NCBI GenBank assembly: GCA_000733355.1
Contig: JNVV01000038.1
Coordinates: 214,291 to 278,290, forward strand
Reading direction: 5' to 3'
DNA from: Falciphora oryzae
Taxonomy: Eukaryota; Ascomycota; Sordariomycetes; Magnaporthales; Magnaporthaceae
Length of the DNA: 64,000 nucleotides
Both the position numbers and the translations under genes were made by a program. Below, one piece after another: positions 12,217 through 23,535 of this stretch. The notes under the pieces are model-generated. The model was not told the DNA's origin. It searched no databases and saw only the letters and a program-made list of their open reading frames with translations. The first letter of the stretch is position 1. Each line of letters begins with the position of its first letter.

Positions 12217-13002
12217 CTAATTTGGTGCGCTGGCCAGACCCTCGATCAGGTACTTCTTCTTGGCCACCGTGACGAGGGGCACGCCAGGAACCTTGCGTAT
12301 CCTCCTCTTCAGGTCTCTGTTCGAAGCCGAAGTGGTTTGTTAGCCATTAGAAACAGCGCTGCGTTGGGGGCAGGTTGTAGACGCAAGGCTACCGACCTAT
12401 CGTTTGTCGCCACCAAGTAAATCCTGTTCTTGACCACCCTGTCGACAAGACAGTCATCGGCGTACACCTTGTGGTCGCACTTCAAGCGCTGCCACCTCTC
12501 GTCCCTCGCGATCCGCAGCGCGATCCTGTACTTGGGGCCGAGCTTCTCGAGCTCGGCCATGACGCAGTCGGTGATGATGGGCCGCGCCGACGCGTACAGG
12601 CAGTCCATCAGGCCCTCGAGCAGCTCGATCTTGGCGCCGACCGTGTGCGTGATGAAGGACGTGTCGACGAGGACGTTGTACGGCGGGACGAGCGCCGTGT
12701 TGTGCGCGAAGAAGAGCGCCGACGACACCTGCGGCACGCTGCGCACCACCTCGCCGCTGCCGGGGGCTGCTGTCGATGACGGGGCGGAGGCAGCGCCGTC
12801 CTTAGCCTTGCCGGAGCCGCCTGTGGGGGTCTTGGGCTTGAGGCGCTCGTCGCGCTTGCCGATTAGGCGCTTGACCTGTTGGGTGGGCGAGGAAGGGAGA
12901 GGTCAGCGGGTGTTGGAGAGGTCAGGGGGGGACGCTGGGGGATCGGGGGAGGGCGGCCAAACTCACAGTCGCAAACTTCCTGGTCCGTTTTGCGACACCC
13001 AT
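12217..13002 (-). CDS. FCF1: FCF1/UTP24 PIN-domain endonuclease of the small-subunit processome
   Basis: Three exons on the minus strand: 12967-13002, 12397-12875 and 12217-12316, giving 204 residues, the usual Fcf1 length. Intron 1 (12876-12966) is GTGAGT...CAG. Intron 2 (12317-12396) has a less usual GTCGGT donor, but only this choice restores the conserved TNDRDLKRRIRKVPGVP. The start MGVAKRTRKFATVKRLI and the end KKKYLIEGL match the family. PIN-domain acidic residues are visible in LVDTSFI, ITDCVMAELEKLG, ADDCLV and TNDRD. Known Fcf1/Utp24 cleaves pre-rRNA at sites A1 and A2 in the nucleolus. The insert between the basic N-terminus and the PIN domain (KPKTPTGGSGKAKDGAASAP...) is low complexity. 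Divergently transcribed from the HET gene at 13681. Confidence 0.95.
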
Positions 13003-13680
13003 CCTGGCGGCGGCGGGCAGAGAAGTTCCAGGCTGGGCTGTACAGATTTGGCGAAACCTCTCAAAGCAGAGCCCGGACTGTGGAACTAATCTTCGAAAAC
13101 CCGTGGGTGCCGTCGATGGAGGGGCTCAAGCTGGGCGGCGTATGCTTCCGAGATGTCAAAGGCTGGCAGAAAAAAAATCCTTATCGAAGCGCGTCGGACT
13201 CCTTATCGGTCATGAGTCCACCCTGCGGGGCGACCTCAGAGGCAGCTCCGCCAACAGCCAACCTGTCGGGTCCCACTCCCAACTACTGAACAAGTTCGCG
13301 GCTCGAAACAGGGCAAGCCCCGACTTGCAAGAGCTAATATATACATACAGTTCCGATTGCCAGGCACCAGACTAAGCCGCCCCAGATTTGCGGCTTAGAC
13401 GATCTCCAGTTTCTACGCAGGCAGCGGGAAAGGCACCCTCGGCAACATGAGGCAACAGAGCAATTCCTGCGTTATTATTAGAGATAAGCGACACGCAGGC
13501 AACATCCAATGAGAGGCGGATGTGTTCTACGAGCTGCTCCGACAACCTGGGCGGGGTACGAACAACGCAGGGCCCGGCTGGCTATAATGCGTAATATTTC
13601 TCACAACGATCTGTCAAGCCCGCCAGGTCCGCGGACTTCGTCACCAACATCGGTCACGCCCAGATACGTCCCCATGCGAG
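13003..13680. other. Divergent promoter region between FCF1 and a HET gene
   Basis: 678 bases between two divergent start codons. No recognisable gene, RNA or repeat. It must hold both promoters; no clear TATA or operator motif stands out. Confidence 0.45.
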
Positions 13681-15819
13681 ATGGATGATGACCGGTACGA
13701 AAATCTATCCGAGGACGGGAGCGAAGAGAGAAGCTCGTCTGGCAGCCCTTGTGATGACGATCCCTGCCACGATCTTCGGTTTGACAACATCTGGCAGATT
13801 AAGGGTCGGGCGGGCGCTTCTACTATTATTGGTCGCCATCACGACACCTTCCCCAGATTCCCGAGGCTGATCAGGCTTGGAGAATCCTGCCCAGTCTGTA
13901 AATCCATTCAGGATGATCTGTGGTTCTCTTTAAACACCTGTCCGGAGACCGATGTGTTCGCTTTCAAGCGTTCCCGACACGACCTTCCAGCCGAGCTCAC
14001 TTATTCTGTCGCGTATGCCTTGGGGCCTGCAGCCCAACCTCCTACTGCACCCGGACAGGACTCGGCGACTAGTGGGGAGTCCTCTTTGCATCTTGAACTC
14101 CGCATCGACGTTGATGTGAAGTCCACACCACACAACAAGTCTCACTACACCCGCAGGTATCAAATCGAGCCCGTGAACGGTAAAGCCCCCAATCGCCGCT
14201 TTTCGTTCTTCAACTTCTCCCCGCCCTTTCAACTCCGACGCTTACACTTGCCATTAAGATAAGCTTGCGTCATGGCTTCGCGTCGAGCCTTTGCAGCCAT
14301 TTCTCAGCGCAAAGAACATCGGCCTTATCAAATTCACAATTGCAAACTGTGAAAGGAACCACAAAGGATGTCGACCAGGGGCATCCGAGGCCTTCGTTCC
14401 TACTCGGTTGATATCTTTAGGCCGTCGCGACTCCAAGTCCAACCCGAGACTGGTTATCGCCGCGCAGAGTCCCAAGACCAGAAGCAAAACAAGATATGCA
14501 ACATTGAGTTATTGCTGGGGCACAGCTTCCGAGGCAGCTTCGCAACTAAAAACGACAAGAGAGACCCTGACCCGGCACCTCGAGAGCATTCCCTTGATCA
14601 CAATGCCGAGGGCGGTGCAGGACGCCGTGGCAGTCTGCCGCGCACTCGACATCTACTATTTGTGGGTCGACGCCCTGTGCATCATCCAGGGCGATAGAGC
14701 AGACTGGCCTCAAGAGAGCGAGCTGATGGGCAAGGTGTACAAGCACTCCCATCTTACGGTTTGCGCCGCCGCCTTGAATTCGTGCCGCGAGCCCTTCCTC
14801 CAGCGGGTACACGCCGGATCGGCGGTTTTGACGTTTCGATCCGAGACCTATCCCCAGTTCCGTTCCGAACCCATGCTCCTCCAGCAGTACCAGCACCACA
14901 CGGTCGGCGGCGGCGACAAGTGGGGAGACATACAAGAACTGGCCGACTGTAGATGGTCCTCGCGCGGATGGGTGTACCAGGAACAGCTGCTCTCTTCGCG
15001 GTGCCTAGTTTTGAGGAACAAGCTCTTCATCAGCTGCCGCGAAACCAGGACGTCTGAGACGGGCGACGTCGACCGTAACTCGGGAAAGATGGCCATCACG
15101 GGAGTCATCGACATGGCGAAGAACATCCTCAAGCGCCAGGACGGGGCGGCCTGGCGGGCGGCAAGGCTCTGGGACGAGATCGTCATGGCGTCCACGATGA
15201 ACGAGCTCACGAACCCGACCGACCGCTTGCCCTCTCTGGCAGGCCTGGCCCAGCAGTTCGGAGAGGCAATGGCGTTTCCTCCGTCCGACTATCTGGCGGG
15301 ACTGTGGATGCCTTTCCTCCCCACATCATTGCTCTGGCTGCGTGATAGCTATGACCCGCGCACAGGGGAAGAGTGGTCCCTTCTTGAACTTGTTGAAGCC
15401 TTGCGCTCTCCGAACCTGACTGTCGCCGCGTCGTGGAGCCCGCTTTCGCTGGATCGAGCTCAGGGCATTTACTTTATGTCCCAAATCTCTGTTGGGGGCC
15501 ATGTGAGGGCAGAGTGCGAGTCTATTCACGGAGTCGCGACAGCCAACGGCCCAAACTGGTATGTTACGTCCACGTCGGCCCGCCTCACAGTTACGGCAAG
15601 AACAGTCCAGATGCCGTCAGAGCTATGGGTCCTTCGCGAGCGTTGGTCGCCGCGGAGGGCCACTAGAGATGGCCGCTATGTGGCCTACTGCTTCCTCGAT
15701 TTCGAGGATACAGACCCCTCTGCACTAGGAGAAAACATCTTGCTTCTCCTTCTCTGCAGCGCCTGCTCTGGGGGCTTTGCGGACTTGTACAATTGGGGCG
15801 ATGGAACCAAGCTTGTTGT

Positions 15820-15852
<33 letters not shown>

Positions 15853-16117
15853 CACTTTGACCGAGAATATCCGCGAAATCAAGAGGAAGTACTCCCAGTA
15901 CGACCCCTGGGGTCTGGATGATGAGCTCCCTCCGATGGAGGAATGTCTGCTGTGCCAGTCTTCCGGACTGAACAGACGTGCCTGGGGCCTAGTCCTCCAC
16001 CCAGCCGGGGAACAGGACGTCTATTTTCGCGTTGGGATCTTCATGTCGCGTGCATGCGAAGCGGGAGGGACGGCGTTGTTTTCCGGAAGCCAGGTTCGGA
16101 CCCTGGAGATCATCTAA
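13681..16117 (+). CDS. HET (heterokaryon incompatibility) domain protein
   Basis: Best read as one gene with exons 13681-14179 and 14259-16117 (785 residues). The intron 14180-14258 (GTAAAG...TTAAG) joins VNG to DKLASWLRVEPLQPFLSAKN and restores a normal HET-protein lead-in ending NCERNHKGC. The HET domain (about residues 215-370) shows YATLSYCWG, the block TMPRAVQDAVAVCRALDIYY, WVDALCIIQ and KVYKHSHLTVCAA. Before it is a C-x2-C pair (CPVCKSI), common in this family. Past the domain are a long variable region and ten consecutive Asp codons (GAC repeat near 15820-15850). HET domains trigger cell death in vegetative incompatibility in known cases; this gene's own role and partner are unknown. 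If the intron is not used, the gene would begin at 14291 and lack the N-terminal 166 residues. Confidence 0.82.
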
Positions 16118-16638
16118 TCATTACAATAGTAGAGCACCTACTTCATCGTCAATGGGTGTATTTAGTACTGTCTATCCTCAGCAATTGCGCAAGCTCGCAC
16201 AATAACAGGCCCTGTACAGCACCGCAGAGATGAATGTGCTGCATGTGATGCTTTCTGCCAACACAGGTAGCACGGAGAAGTTTTCCCATGCTAGCGAATT
16301 ACAGTGACCTTTGTCGTCTATAGCAAACCCTTGCCCCGTGTTAACCCCTAGGATATCTCTCGGGCGAGGGGTAGAAGCGGCCAGCGAAACCAACGAGGTA
16401 GCGAGCCAAACTCTGTTTGAGAGACAATGGCGGATGGCGTGCACCCCCACAACACCGCCGGAGAGGCGATCTGGAGCAGACCATACTTGCGATGGGCAGT
16501 TTTAGTCGCAACGGGATGATGGCATAGCAACCAAACCGTTCCGGATCAAGCTAGACCCTTCTTCCATACAGAAAGACCGCGGCTGACTTGGAAGTGCAAG
16601 GAAGCAGGTTGTGGCAGATACCGCGAGGTCTGGTAACC
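16118..16638. other. Intergenic region between convergent HET and CSL4 genes
   Basis: 521 bases between two stop codons. No ORF with recognisable content, RNA gene or repeat seen; presumed 3' UTRs of both neighbours. Confidence 0.45.
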
Positions 16639-17385
16639 TCACGGTTTTGCTACCTTGCGCGGCTCACTCAATCCCGTCTCAGGGTCTTTGTATTCCTTCC
16701 AGCTGACTGGGTACATTGGGTTCCCAGCCTCGCTCGTGGCCATTATGACGCCTAGCTCGTTGCTTGCGGTGGACAGGTAGTAGTTTGCCTGGTCGCCGAG
16801 TGAGATCTGCAGGCAGGAGCAAGGAAACAGCAAAGTCAGCAATTTGCACCTTGCATGGCCCAAGAATGGAGAACCGTCTACGCCACTTACCACCTGTGCG
16901 CGCACAATATCACCCGGCCTGAAGCTCTCGTGTATCCTGACGCGGTCCTTCTCCGTCGCCCGCACGTCCCGCACCCGGATGACGCCCTGCCACTCGGCAT
17001 CGAGCACCACGTCGCCGATAGCCAGGATGGAAACAATAGCCTGCGCAAACGTGATGCGCGTCACGCGGCACAGCACCAGGTTCCCGACGTCGGGAAGCAC
17101 CTTGCTGCGCTGCTGCTGCTGCGGCTGCTGGCGTGACACGGATATGACGGGCAGGCTGGAGAGCGGCGGGGCGGCGGCGGCGACGATGCGGTTCGGGCGC
17201 TTGACGGGCCCCGCTGGCTTGGGCGGCTGGGACACACGAACGGAGCCCAGGAGCGAGGCGTAGAGGTTGGACTCGTGGATGTGCGTGCCCGGCCCGGCGC
17301 GGTACTTGGTCGCGGGCCCGAGGAGCTGGCCGGGAAGCGCGAGGGCGGGCGCCGCCGCTACCGTGGCCGCCGACGATGTCGCCAT
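16639..17385 (-). CDS. CSL4: Exosome cap subunit Csl4 (EXOSC1)
   Basis: Two exons, 16891-17385 and 16807-excluded intron to 16639-16806, giving 220 residues. The N-terminal domain has the Csl4 signature PGQLLGP...YRAGPGTHIHESNLYASL. A low-complexity Gln/Pro stretch follows, then an S1-type RNA-binding domain from VGNLVLCRVTRITFAQAIVSI through FRPGDIVRAQV to ISLGDQANYYLSTASNELGV. The C-terminus ends in KEYKDPETGLSEPRKVAKP. Known Csl4 caps the nine-subunit RNA exosome and links it to cofactors in nucleus and cytoplasm. The intron (16807-16890, GTAAGT...CTGCAG) is 84 bases with no in-frame stop, so the unspliced mRNA would encode 248 residues. The splice form is preferred because it joins RAQV directly to ISLGD, as in the family. 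Confidence 0.93.
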   Translation of the reverse strand: MATSSAATVAAAPALALPGQLLGPATKYRAGPGTHIHESNLYASLLGSVRVSQPPKPAGPVKRPNRIVAAAAPPLSSLPVISVSRQQPQQQQRSKVLPDVGNLVLCRVTRITFAQAIVSILAIGDVVLDAEWQGVIRVRDVRATEKDRVRIHESFRPGDIVRAQVVSGVDGSPFLGHARCKLLTLLFPCSCLQISLGDQANYYLSTASNELGVIMATSEAGNPMYPVSWKEYKDPETGLSEPRKVAKP

Positions 17386-17751
17386 AGGTGTGCGTGTCGC
17401 CTAGCTGGCTCTGGTGGCTCTCTCTGTAGAGCTGGGCGTCGGGTATCCCTTGGGGCGGCGGCGGGAAAGCAGTCGATATGGGATGCTGATCGCGGGCTTT
17501 TGGTTTATCGCAGAAAGTTTAACGGCGATGGAAGTAACCAAAAATCGTGAAGAGGAACCTCCATACCCCACACCAATCCCCGCTTTCCAGGAACGGAATA
17601 CCTCCTATTGGTGAGTGGGCCAGGATACTGAAAGCTTCCCCCGAGGCCATTCTCAGGGGACGTGGACTGGGAAACGCGAACCGGTGCAGAAAGATTTCAC
17701 ATAAAAGGAATAGGTTCCTATCTAGAAATATCCAAACAGAACAGAAAACAC
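17386..17751. other. Spacer between tandem 2OG-oxygenase and CSL4 genes
   Basis: 366 bases on the minus-strand side between the stop of the oxygenase gene and the start of CSL4. It contains the CSL4 promoter and probably the oxygenase 3' UTR. No other feature seen. Confidence 0.45.
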
Positions 17752-19014
17752 TCATTTGGCCTTGTCGTCATCGCCTTCGTAAAGTTTCAAGTAGCTCGCC
17801 TTGAGGCGCATCTGCAGGTGCTCCTCGGCCGTAAGCATCTTGCGCTGGTCGTACGGGTTGCCCTCCCGCGCCTCCTTCCCCTCGGCGGCGAACGCCCTGA
17901 CGCGCTCGCTCGGCACAGGCTCGAGCGCGACCGAGCCTGCCGGGTGGCAGAAGAAGGCTATCGAGTACCGCGGCTGCGCGTCGTCCTCGCCCCTGGCGGC
18001 AGCGGCGGCGCGCGCGTCCTCCCCGTTTGGAAAGACGACGCGGTGCACGGTGCTGCGCAGAAGGCCCCCAGTCCAGTAGCTGAGAAGGTCGCCAATGTTG
18101 ACCAGGATGGGCGGGGCCGGGTCCGACTCGGTGCCGGGAGGGCAGACGGGGACGGGGGCCCACTTGTTCTCCTGGGTCAGGATCTCGAGGCCGGCCTGGC
18201 CCCTGAGGCGGAACAGCAGCGTCACGCTGCCGTAGTCAGAGTGGGCGCCGGCGCGGACATCGTCGATCTGCGCGTCGGGGGCCGCGGCCAGGGGCGGGTA
18301 GCGGAGCCAGCGGAGGGTGGTGCCTGAGGGGCCTCGCGAAGGCAGGTGAGCGGCGCGGAAGAAGTCGGGCGGGTCCGTAGCCAGGCCAATGCCGAGCAGA
18401 GAATTGAGCTTTAGGGCAAGGTTGCGACAGAGCCGGAAGAAGGCATCAATATCAGCGGCCTGCGGGGAGATGGATGGCGGGAGAGGCTGCAGCGGAACGC
18501 CGTCGACGAACTCGCCAAAATTGAAAGCTCTGTGTTTGTTAGTGGTCCTGAACGGGGCACGCTGATCAGGTCGGCAGATGGCGCATCAAGCCGCGTACTC
18601 TTTGAAGTCGCCAACCCTCTGATGTGCCGGATCAAGGGTCTCGACGTGCATGCCAGACCAGCCGCGGTTGTTCTTCTGGATGACGCATTGCTGCTTCTCC
18701 TCGGTGGGCGATGCGAACAGCGTCTTGGACTTTGGTTCAGTTCAATGCGGGGCAGGTCGCCCCTCGACTGATTAGCCTGCGCCGCCATAATTCCTCATGC
18801 CATGCTGTCCATAGATCTAATCGAGGCTGGATTCCGCAGCACATATTACCATGTCAAAGGCATTCTCTATCGCCTGTACGGGGATGTCCTTCCCCTGGTT
18901 CTTGATATACACGAAGCCGTGTTCGACGGCGGCGTCGACCAGTTCCCGAGCGGCCTGGGCCTGGTCCTCGGCCGCGATGTCGACGACGGGGATCTGCGCG
19001 GCTGCGGCAGACAT
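17752..19014 (-). CDS. 2-oxoglutarate/Fe(II)-dependent oxygenase (isopenicillin N synthase-like fold)
   Basis: Three exons on the minus strand, 18850-19014, 18599-18729 and 17752-18529, giving 357 residues. Intron 1 (18730-18849) is GTAATA...AAAG; intron 2 (18530-18598) is GTACGC...ACAG and joins DFKE to AFNFGEF, a classic block of the family. The N-terminal DIOX_N region starts IPVVDIAAED and contains GFVYIKNQG. The iron ligands are His195 and Asp197 (AHSDYGS) and His261 (STVHRVV); the 2-oxoglutarate-binding Arg is in RYSIAFF (about 285). All key residues are present, so the enzyme should be active. Substrate cannot be told: the family includes gibberellin, flavonoid and nucleobase or secondary-metabolite oxygenases. 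No biosynthetic cluster surrounds it. The intron 1 acceptor is weak (AAAG, close to the branch site) but is the only one keeping frame. Confidence 0.88.
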
Positions 19015-20126
19015 GTTGCTTTGATGTGACTCTTCTGGGAGGGTGCAATGAATGGGAGTGAACGATGCGAGGCTCGCCTTAGTGACTGTTGGAGGATCAG
19101 CGACCTATCGACTTGCTCTTATCGCTGCGCAGTGTCCACTTGGAGTCACAAGAATCAGCGCCCATCGGACAGCTCCGCCACGTCGGCCCCGAGTCCATTC
19201 GATAAAGCTCTGTAGTCCCGCTCAGTAGCTAGCCAGCAAACGGCCTAGAGTTCGGACAGATTGCACTCAGCTTCTCGTGCCACGCGATTTCTGGTTGGCA
19301 TCTGACAGCGTTCAGAAGAAGTTGCGCTGGCACCAAACTGAAAGTCGGTCTCGCATCTTCGACTGCACGTTTGCCGTGATGGGGCCAGCAAACGGATGCT
19401 GATTGGGCTACCGCAGATGCACTTGCAACTGCCCGGTGGAAATCACAGCCTGATGTTTTTTTTTTTTTTTTTTTTTTCTCTCTCTTGCTGCGCGACCCCA
19501 ATTGCATCAATGACTCTTTTTCGGATAGAAGACCAGGGAATTTGGCGTGCACCTTCCGTCCCAGCGTGCCGTTGGTGGCGGCCCCTGCACCAGCCAGAGT
19601 GGAGTGGGCCGCCTGCTCTCATGCCATTAGCCTCCTGCTCTGAAATTCTGCTGACGTAACGCACTACGCAGCCATCCCCTTCCCTGGGTGACAACTGTGC
19701 CTGCAACGAGTTGAGCTCCGGGCCAAACAAGCGCGCGATGGTCGCTCGCTCGCTGCGCCGTGGGCCACGATCCCTCCTTCCACACCAACCGTCAGCCAGC
19801 TGGGGCCCGGAATTTTCCTTGTTGTTTGTACCTTGCACCTCATTTTTTATTTTATTTTGGCTTTTTGCCCTTGCACCTCCCCTTCCTGTGCGAGTACCTC
19901 CCGCAGCCTCGAAATGACTGGCGCAGGTCGCATTTTGAGTTGAGACTGGACCTGGGCGACAGCAGGACCCTGCCACAGGCGCCGCGTTGCTTTCCGTCCC
20001 AACTTTGCTCCCAACGCCGCCCTGCGCTTGCCCATTCCATCAAACCACCGTTTTAGTCGATTCGCTACTTTGGCCTAGGTGCTTACCTGCAGCGCCTGTA
20101 TTTAATTCCCCGACCTCGCTCCCACA
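19015..20126. other. Divergent promoter region between the 2OG oxygenase and IES1
   Basis: 1.1 kb between divergent starts. It contains a 22-base T run (19456-19477) and CT-rich stretches near 19800-19900. ORFs are short and run across the homopolymer. No RNA gene recognised. Confidence 0.45.
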
Positions 20127-22688
20127 ATGGCTTCCCCAAGTTCTCCTCCCGCCATGTCCGACGCCGACGCCCCCAGCTCGCCCGTCCGCCCCGACAAGTC
20201 CTTCGCGACCAACGCCACCGAGGACGACGACACTAGGATGCCCGACGCAACACCCGAGCCTGCCGAAAAGCAGCATCGCGGCAAGGGCGGCCGCGGCGCC
20301 CACGCGTCGCAAACGCCCTCGCAGCAGCCCGTCATCGGCAAGATCCGCCACCTGAAGAAGAACGACGGCGAGCCGCTATGGCGCGAGGACATACAGTACG
20401 ACTTCCTCAAGGCCGTCTTCGACGACGAGCAAAAGGTCTTCACCAACAGCTTCGAGCCCGACCGCCTCGGCAAGCAGTGCTTCGCCGACCTCTACATCGA
20501 CACCATGTCGAGGAGTAGCAAGACCAGCAAAGTCCTGCGCGACAAACTGCTTAGTGATCGGGATGCCGCCAAGGGCATGGCCATGGTCTGCCTGCTCGTC
20601 AACATCGGTCGCATGAACACCACCCTAAACTGTCAGTCCATCAATCGCCGCCCTGGCTCTGCATCTCCGCCCTGGGTGCCATCGCCATCATCGTGTCATC
20701 GCGCACTGCATGCCTTTTGCTAACCCGACTCGGTTATCTTGTCCACAGTCTTCCCTGAAATGCGAGCACAGCTTCGAACATACCACGCCATCCCATCGCT
20801 TCAGGCCAACCAAGATAACAACGCCTACAAGCAATTGCAGGATGCGCCCCGACTCAAATCCATCCTCAAGGGCGGCGCTGAGGATCGCCCTGAGCCCAAC
20901 ACCCTTGACAAGATCAAGGCACAGGACATCCCGCGCACCAATCCCGTCAACCTCCTTTTTGTCATCATTCAGAATGCAACCAAGATCGCCGAGCTGCATT
21001 TCCCTGCGAACCACGAGTTCCACGATCTCGTCATGAAGACCCAGTACAGCAGCGCCTCCCGAGCCCGCGCATTTCTCTGGATAATATGGTTCTACCTCGA
21101 GTCGGACTTCACAGAAGAGGGCTGCGAAGAGAATCCCTTTGGCCCGGGCGTAGATTACGGCCTCGACGTTGCCAACCAGGGCGTGCCGCAGCTGAAGTTG
21201 ATCAAGCCGGGTGACCCTCCCGAAAACGTCGACACGCCCGAAGAAAAAGAGTTCGGCGAGGAAAAGAAGAAGATGCGCGCCAAGATTATCGATGCAGACA
21301 AGGCCTTCATCAACGACTCCCAGAACAAGCGTGGCGCCCGGCCTCGCTCCTCCTTCTTGGCCAACGGCGCCGACGACGTGCTGACTGGTGGCGTCGGTAG
21401 CCCGAGCGTCCTCCCTCGCATGCGCCCTTCACGCAATGAGTCCGACCTAGATAGTACTCGGTCTACTCCACCACCGCGATCGGTACAGCGCCAGCTCGCT
21501 GGTCCCGTTAGTGGCGCGCGTCGCCCTGGTGCCCTGAAGTACCAGCTTTACGAAGGCGCTTCTTCGCCAGCCCCTGGCGGACCCGGTTCAACGTCTGGTG
21601 TCCCAACCATCGAGGGCGTGGTTGCGGCGCGCAAACCCCGTCCCCCAACGGCCCATCAGATCGCTGTCGAGAACAACAGAGCCCAACGGGTGAACCACAT
21701 AATCGACCGTGGGGTGCGCAAGGCTCACCACTACGCCCGCAAGCAACGGCGTGCTGACGGGGCCATCTTCCGCGCCGTATGCCGCCTGCGTGCCGCCACG
21801 GATGATGAGCACCCCATCATTCCCGACCCCGTGGACGACAGTGAGGGAGAGGAGACGATAATCGAGAGTCAGCGGATCATGCGAGCGGGCGTCAACCAGC
21901 CTGACCCGGCCCTGCATTGCGGCGTATACCATGGCAAGAAGACGCCCTACAGGTCTCGCGGCTTCGGCGGGCTCTGCCTGCTCCTACATGAGGAGGACGA
22001 CTTCGGTGAGGAGGTGGCCACTTATGCGGCAGCCTTCAGGCGTGCCACACGAAGACTCGAACGATGGCACGAGAGTGGACCCAACAGCGTGGTCCGGCCC
22101 ATCAAACGACCGAGGGTTGTCGTGCCCGGCGACGACGCAGCCAGCGGAGTCAACGGGAGGGATCCCAACGAGACCGAGGACGAGATGGACCAGACAATGG
22201 ACCAGACGATGGACCAAACAATGGATCTAACGATGCTTGGGGCTGATGTCTCGATGGCAGAGACTGTTCCAGAAGAGGACGAATTCACGATCGACGCCAA
22301 CTCGGTCCTTACTCCGCGAGGACAGATGCGGAGGAAGCGAGGTACTGGCAATCGAGTGGCCGCTCTCAACGGCTCTGCTCGTCGCCGAACGACAGCTTCT
22401 CCAGCCCGTTCTAATGCCGCTAGCAAGCGGAGCAAGCTCGCGGTCAATGGCACTTCTAGCAAGTCCAACGCCAAGCGTGCAGCCGAAGCAGACACGGAAG
22501 ATGGCGACGAGCTGGAGGACGTGGACAAGCTGCTTTTGGGCATTGCAAGCGGCAGCGATGCCGAGGGCGGTGATGGTGACGCTGCGGACAAGGATAATGC
22601 CAAGGATAGCGATGACGAAGGCGGCGACCTTGACGACCTCGACAAGACGCTGTTGGGAATTGGCGACGAAGTTTCGGACTCGGACTGA
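20127..22688 (+). CDS. IES1: INO80 chromatin-remodelling complex subunit Ies1-like
   Basis: Two exons, 20127-20631 and 20749-22688, give 814 residues. The intron (20632-20748, GTCAGT...CACAG) joins TTLN to FFPEMRAQLRTYH. The conserved region includes DGEPLWREDIQYDFLKAVF, then ADLYIDTMSRSSKTSKVLRD and, near residue 270, SSASRARAFLWIIWFYLESD, which I associate with the fungal INO80 subunit Ies1. INO80 slides and edits nucleosomes; Ies1 is fungus-specific. The rest is charged and low complexity: a tandem MDQT repeat near residues 650-665 and an acidic C-terminus with two similar motifs, DKLLLGI and DKTLLGI, each in an Asp/Glu-rich context. An alternative start lies at 20154. Family assignment is from memory of the motif, so the symbol is less certain than the gene itself. 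Confidence 0.78.
22185..22235 (+). repeat. 12-bp in-frame tandem repeat in IES1 (MDQT units)
   Basis: Four consecutive 12-base units encode MDQT, MDQT, MDQT and MDLT. The last unit has diverged. Because the unit is a multiple of three, copy-number change would keep the frame. Confidence 0.9.
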
Positions 22689-23535
22689 GAAGCCACATCG
22701 GTGGCGTCTTTGCGAATGCAACGCCTCCAACGCGTAGCATGATGGATGCACACGTCGACGTGTCATAGTCCTCGCGCGGTGACAATCCTTCACGGACATC
22801 CGTGCCTTGGCCGGCATATGTTATCTTTCTTTCGACATTTGTATAATCGGTTAGTTTTGTCTGATTTTACTCGGCGTTGTCTAGACTGTCTCGTCGTTTT
22901 CTCAACAGTGGCCTTTGTTGATTTCGGATATATTAGGTGGGATTGGACGTTGGAATTCTACGTGGGCGCAAGCAGAAGCCCCCAGCAGCGTAAAAGTACA
23001 CACCGCTAGAGCTTCCAAGGCCTTTTTCTTCTTGCTCTCGGGCCTAGTGTATGTTTATAGCTTGATCTTATTCTTTGATGCGAAATATTTTTTCCGTGCT
23101 AGGCTTTTTCCTCGGATGCCGGTTCTCGGGGAACAATATTATCATTTGTGCAGATCGAAGCAGGAATGAGGAGCAGAATAAAAAATGGAGGTCAAAAGGG
23201 GATAAGATTATGAAAATGAAAAGATGTGGGAAAAGAAGGATAGTAGGTCTGGGAATAGTGTAGAGTAGATGGGTTAGGTATTGGGTTTTTGAGGATCCTA
23301 TGTTGGCTTCTACTGGTCATACACCACAAAGCTGCCTGCATCTGCTCTTTTCTAATGCTGGAAACAAAGATCAAACAGCCATAAGGGCGTGTGTAGAAAG
23401 TGAATTCAGTAACTCTGATTACATTACAGAGAGATTGCCTGGTTCCCGGTCCCATCGATGCGTCCAAAAGCCGGGGGACAGAGAAGAAAAATGAAAGAAA
23501 AAGAAAGAAAGATTGGTCCGATTAATTCTTTGCCA
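22689..23535. other. Intergenic region between convergent IES1 and MscS-type channel gene
   Basis: 847 bases, noticeably more AT-rich than its surroundings (about 22840-23520), consistent with two 3' UTRs facing each other. No RNA gene or repeat recognised. Confidence 0.45.
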
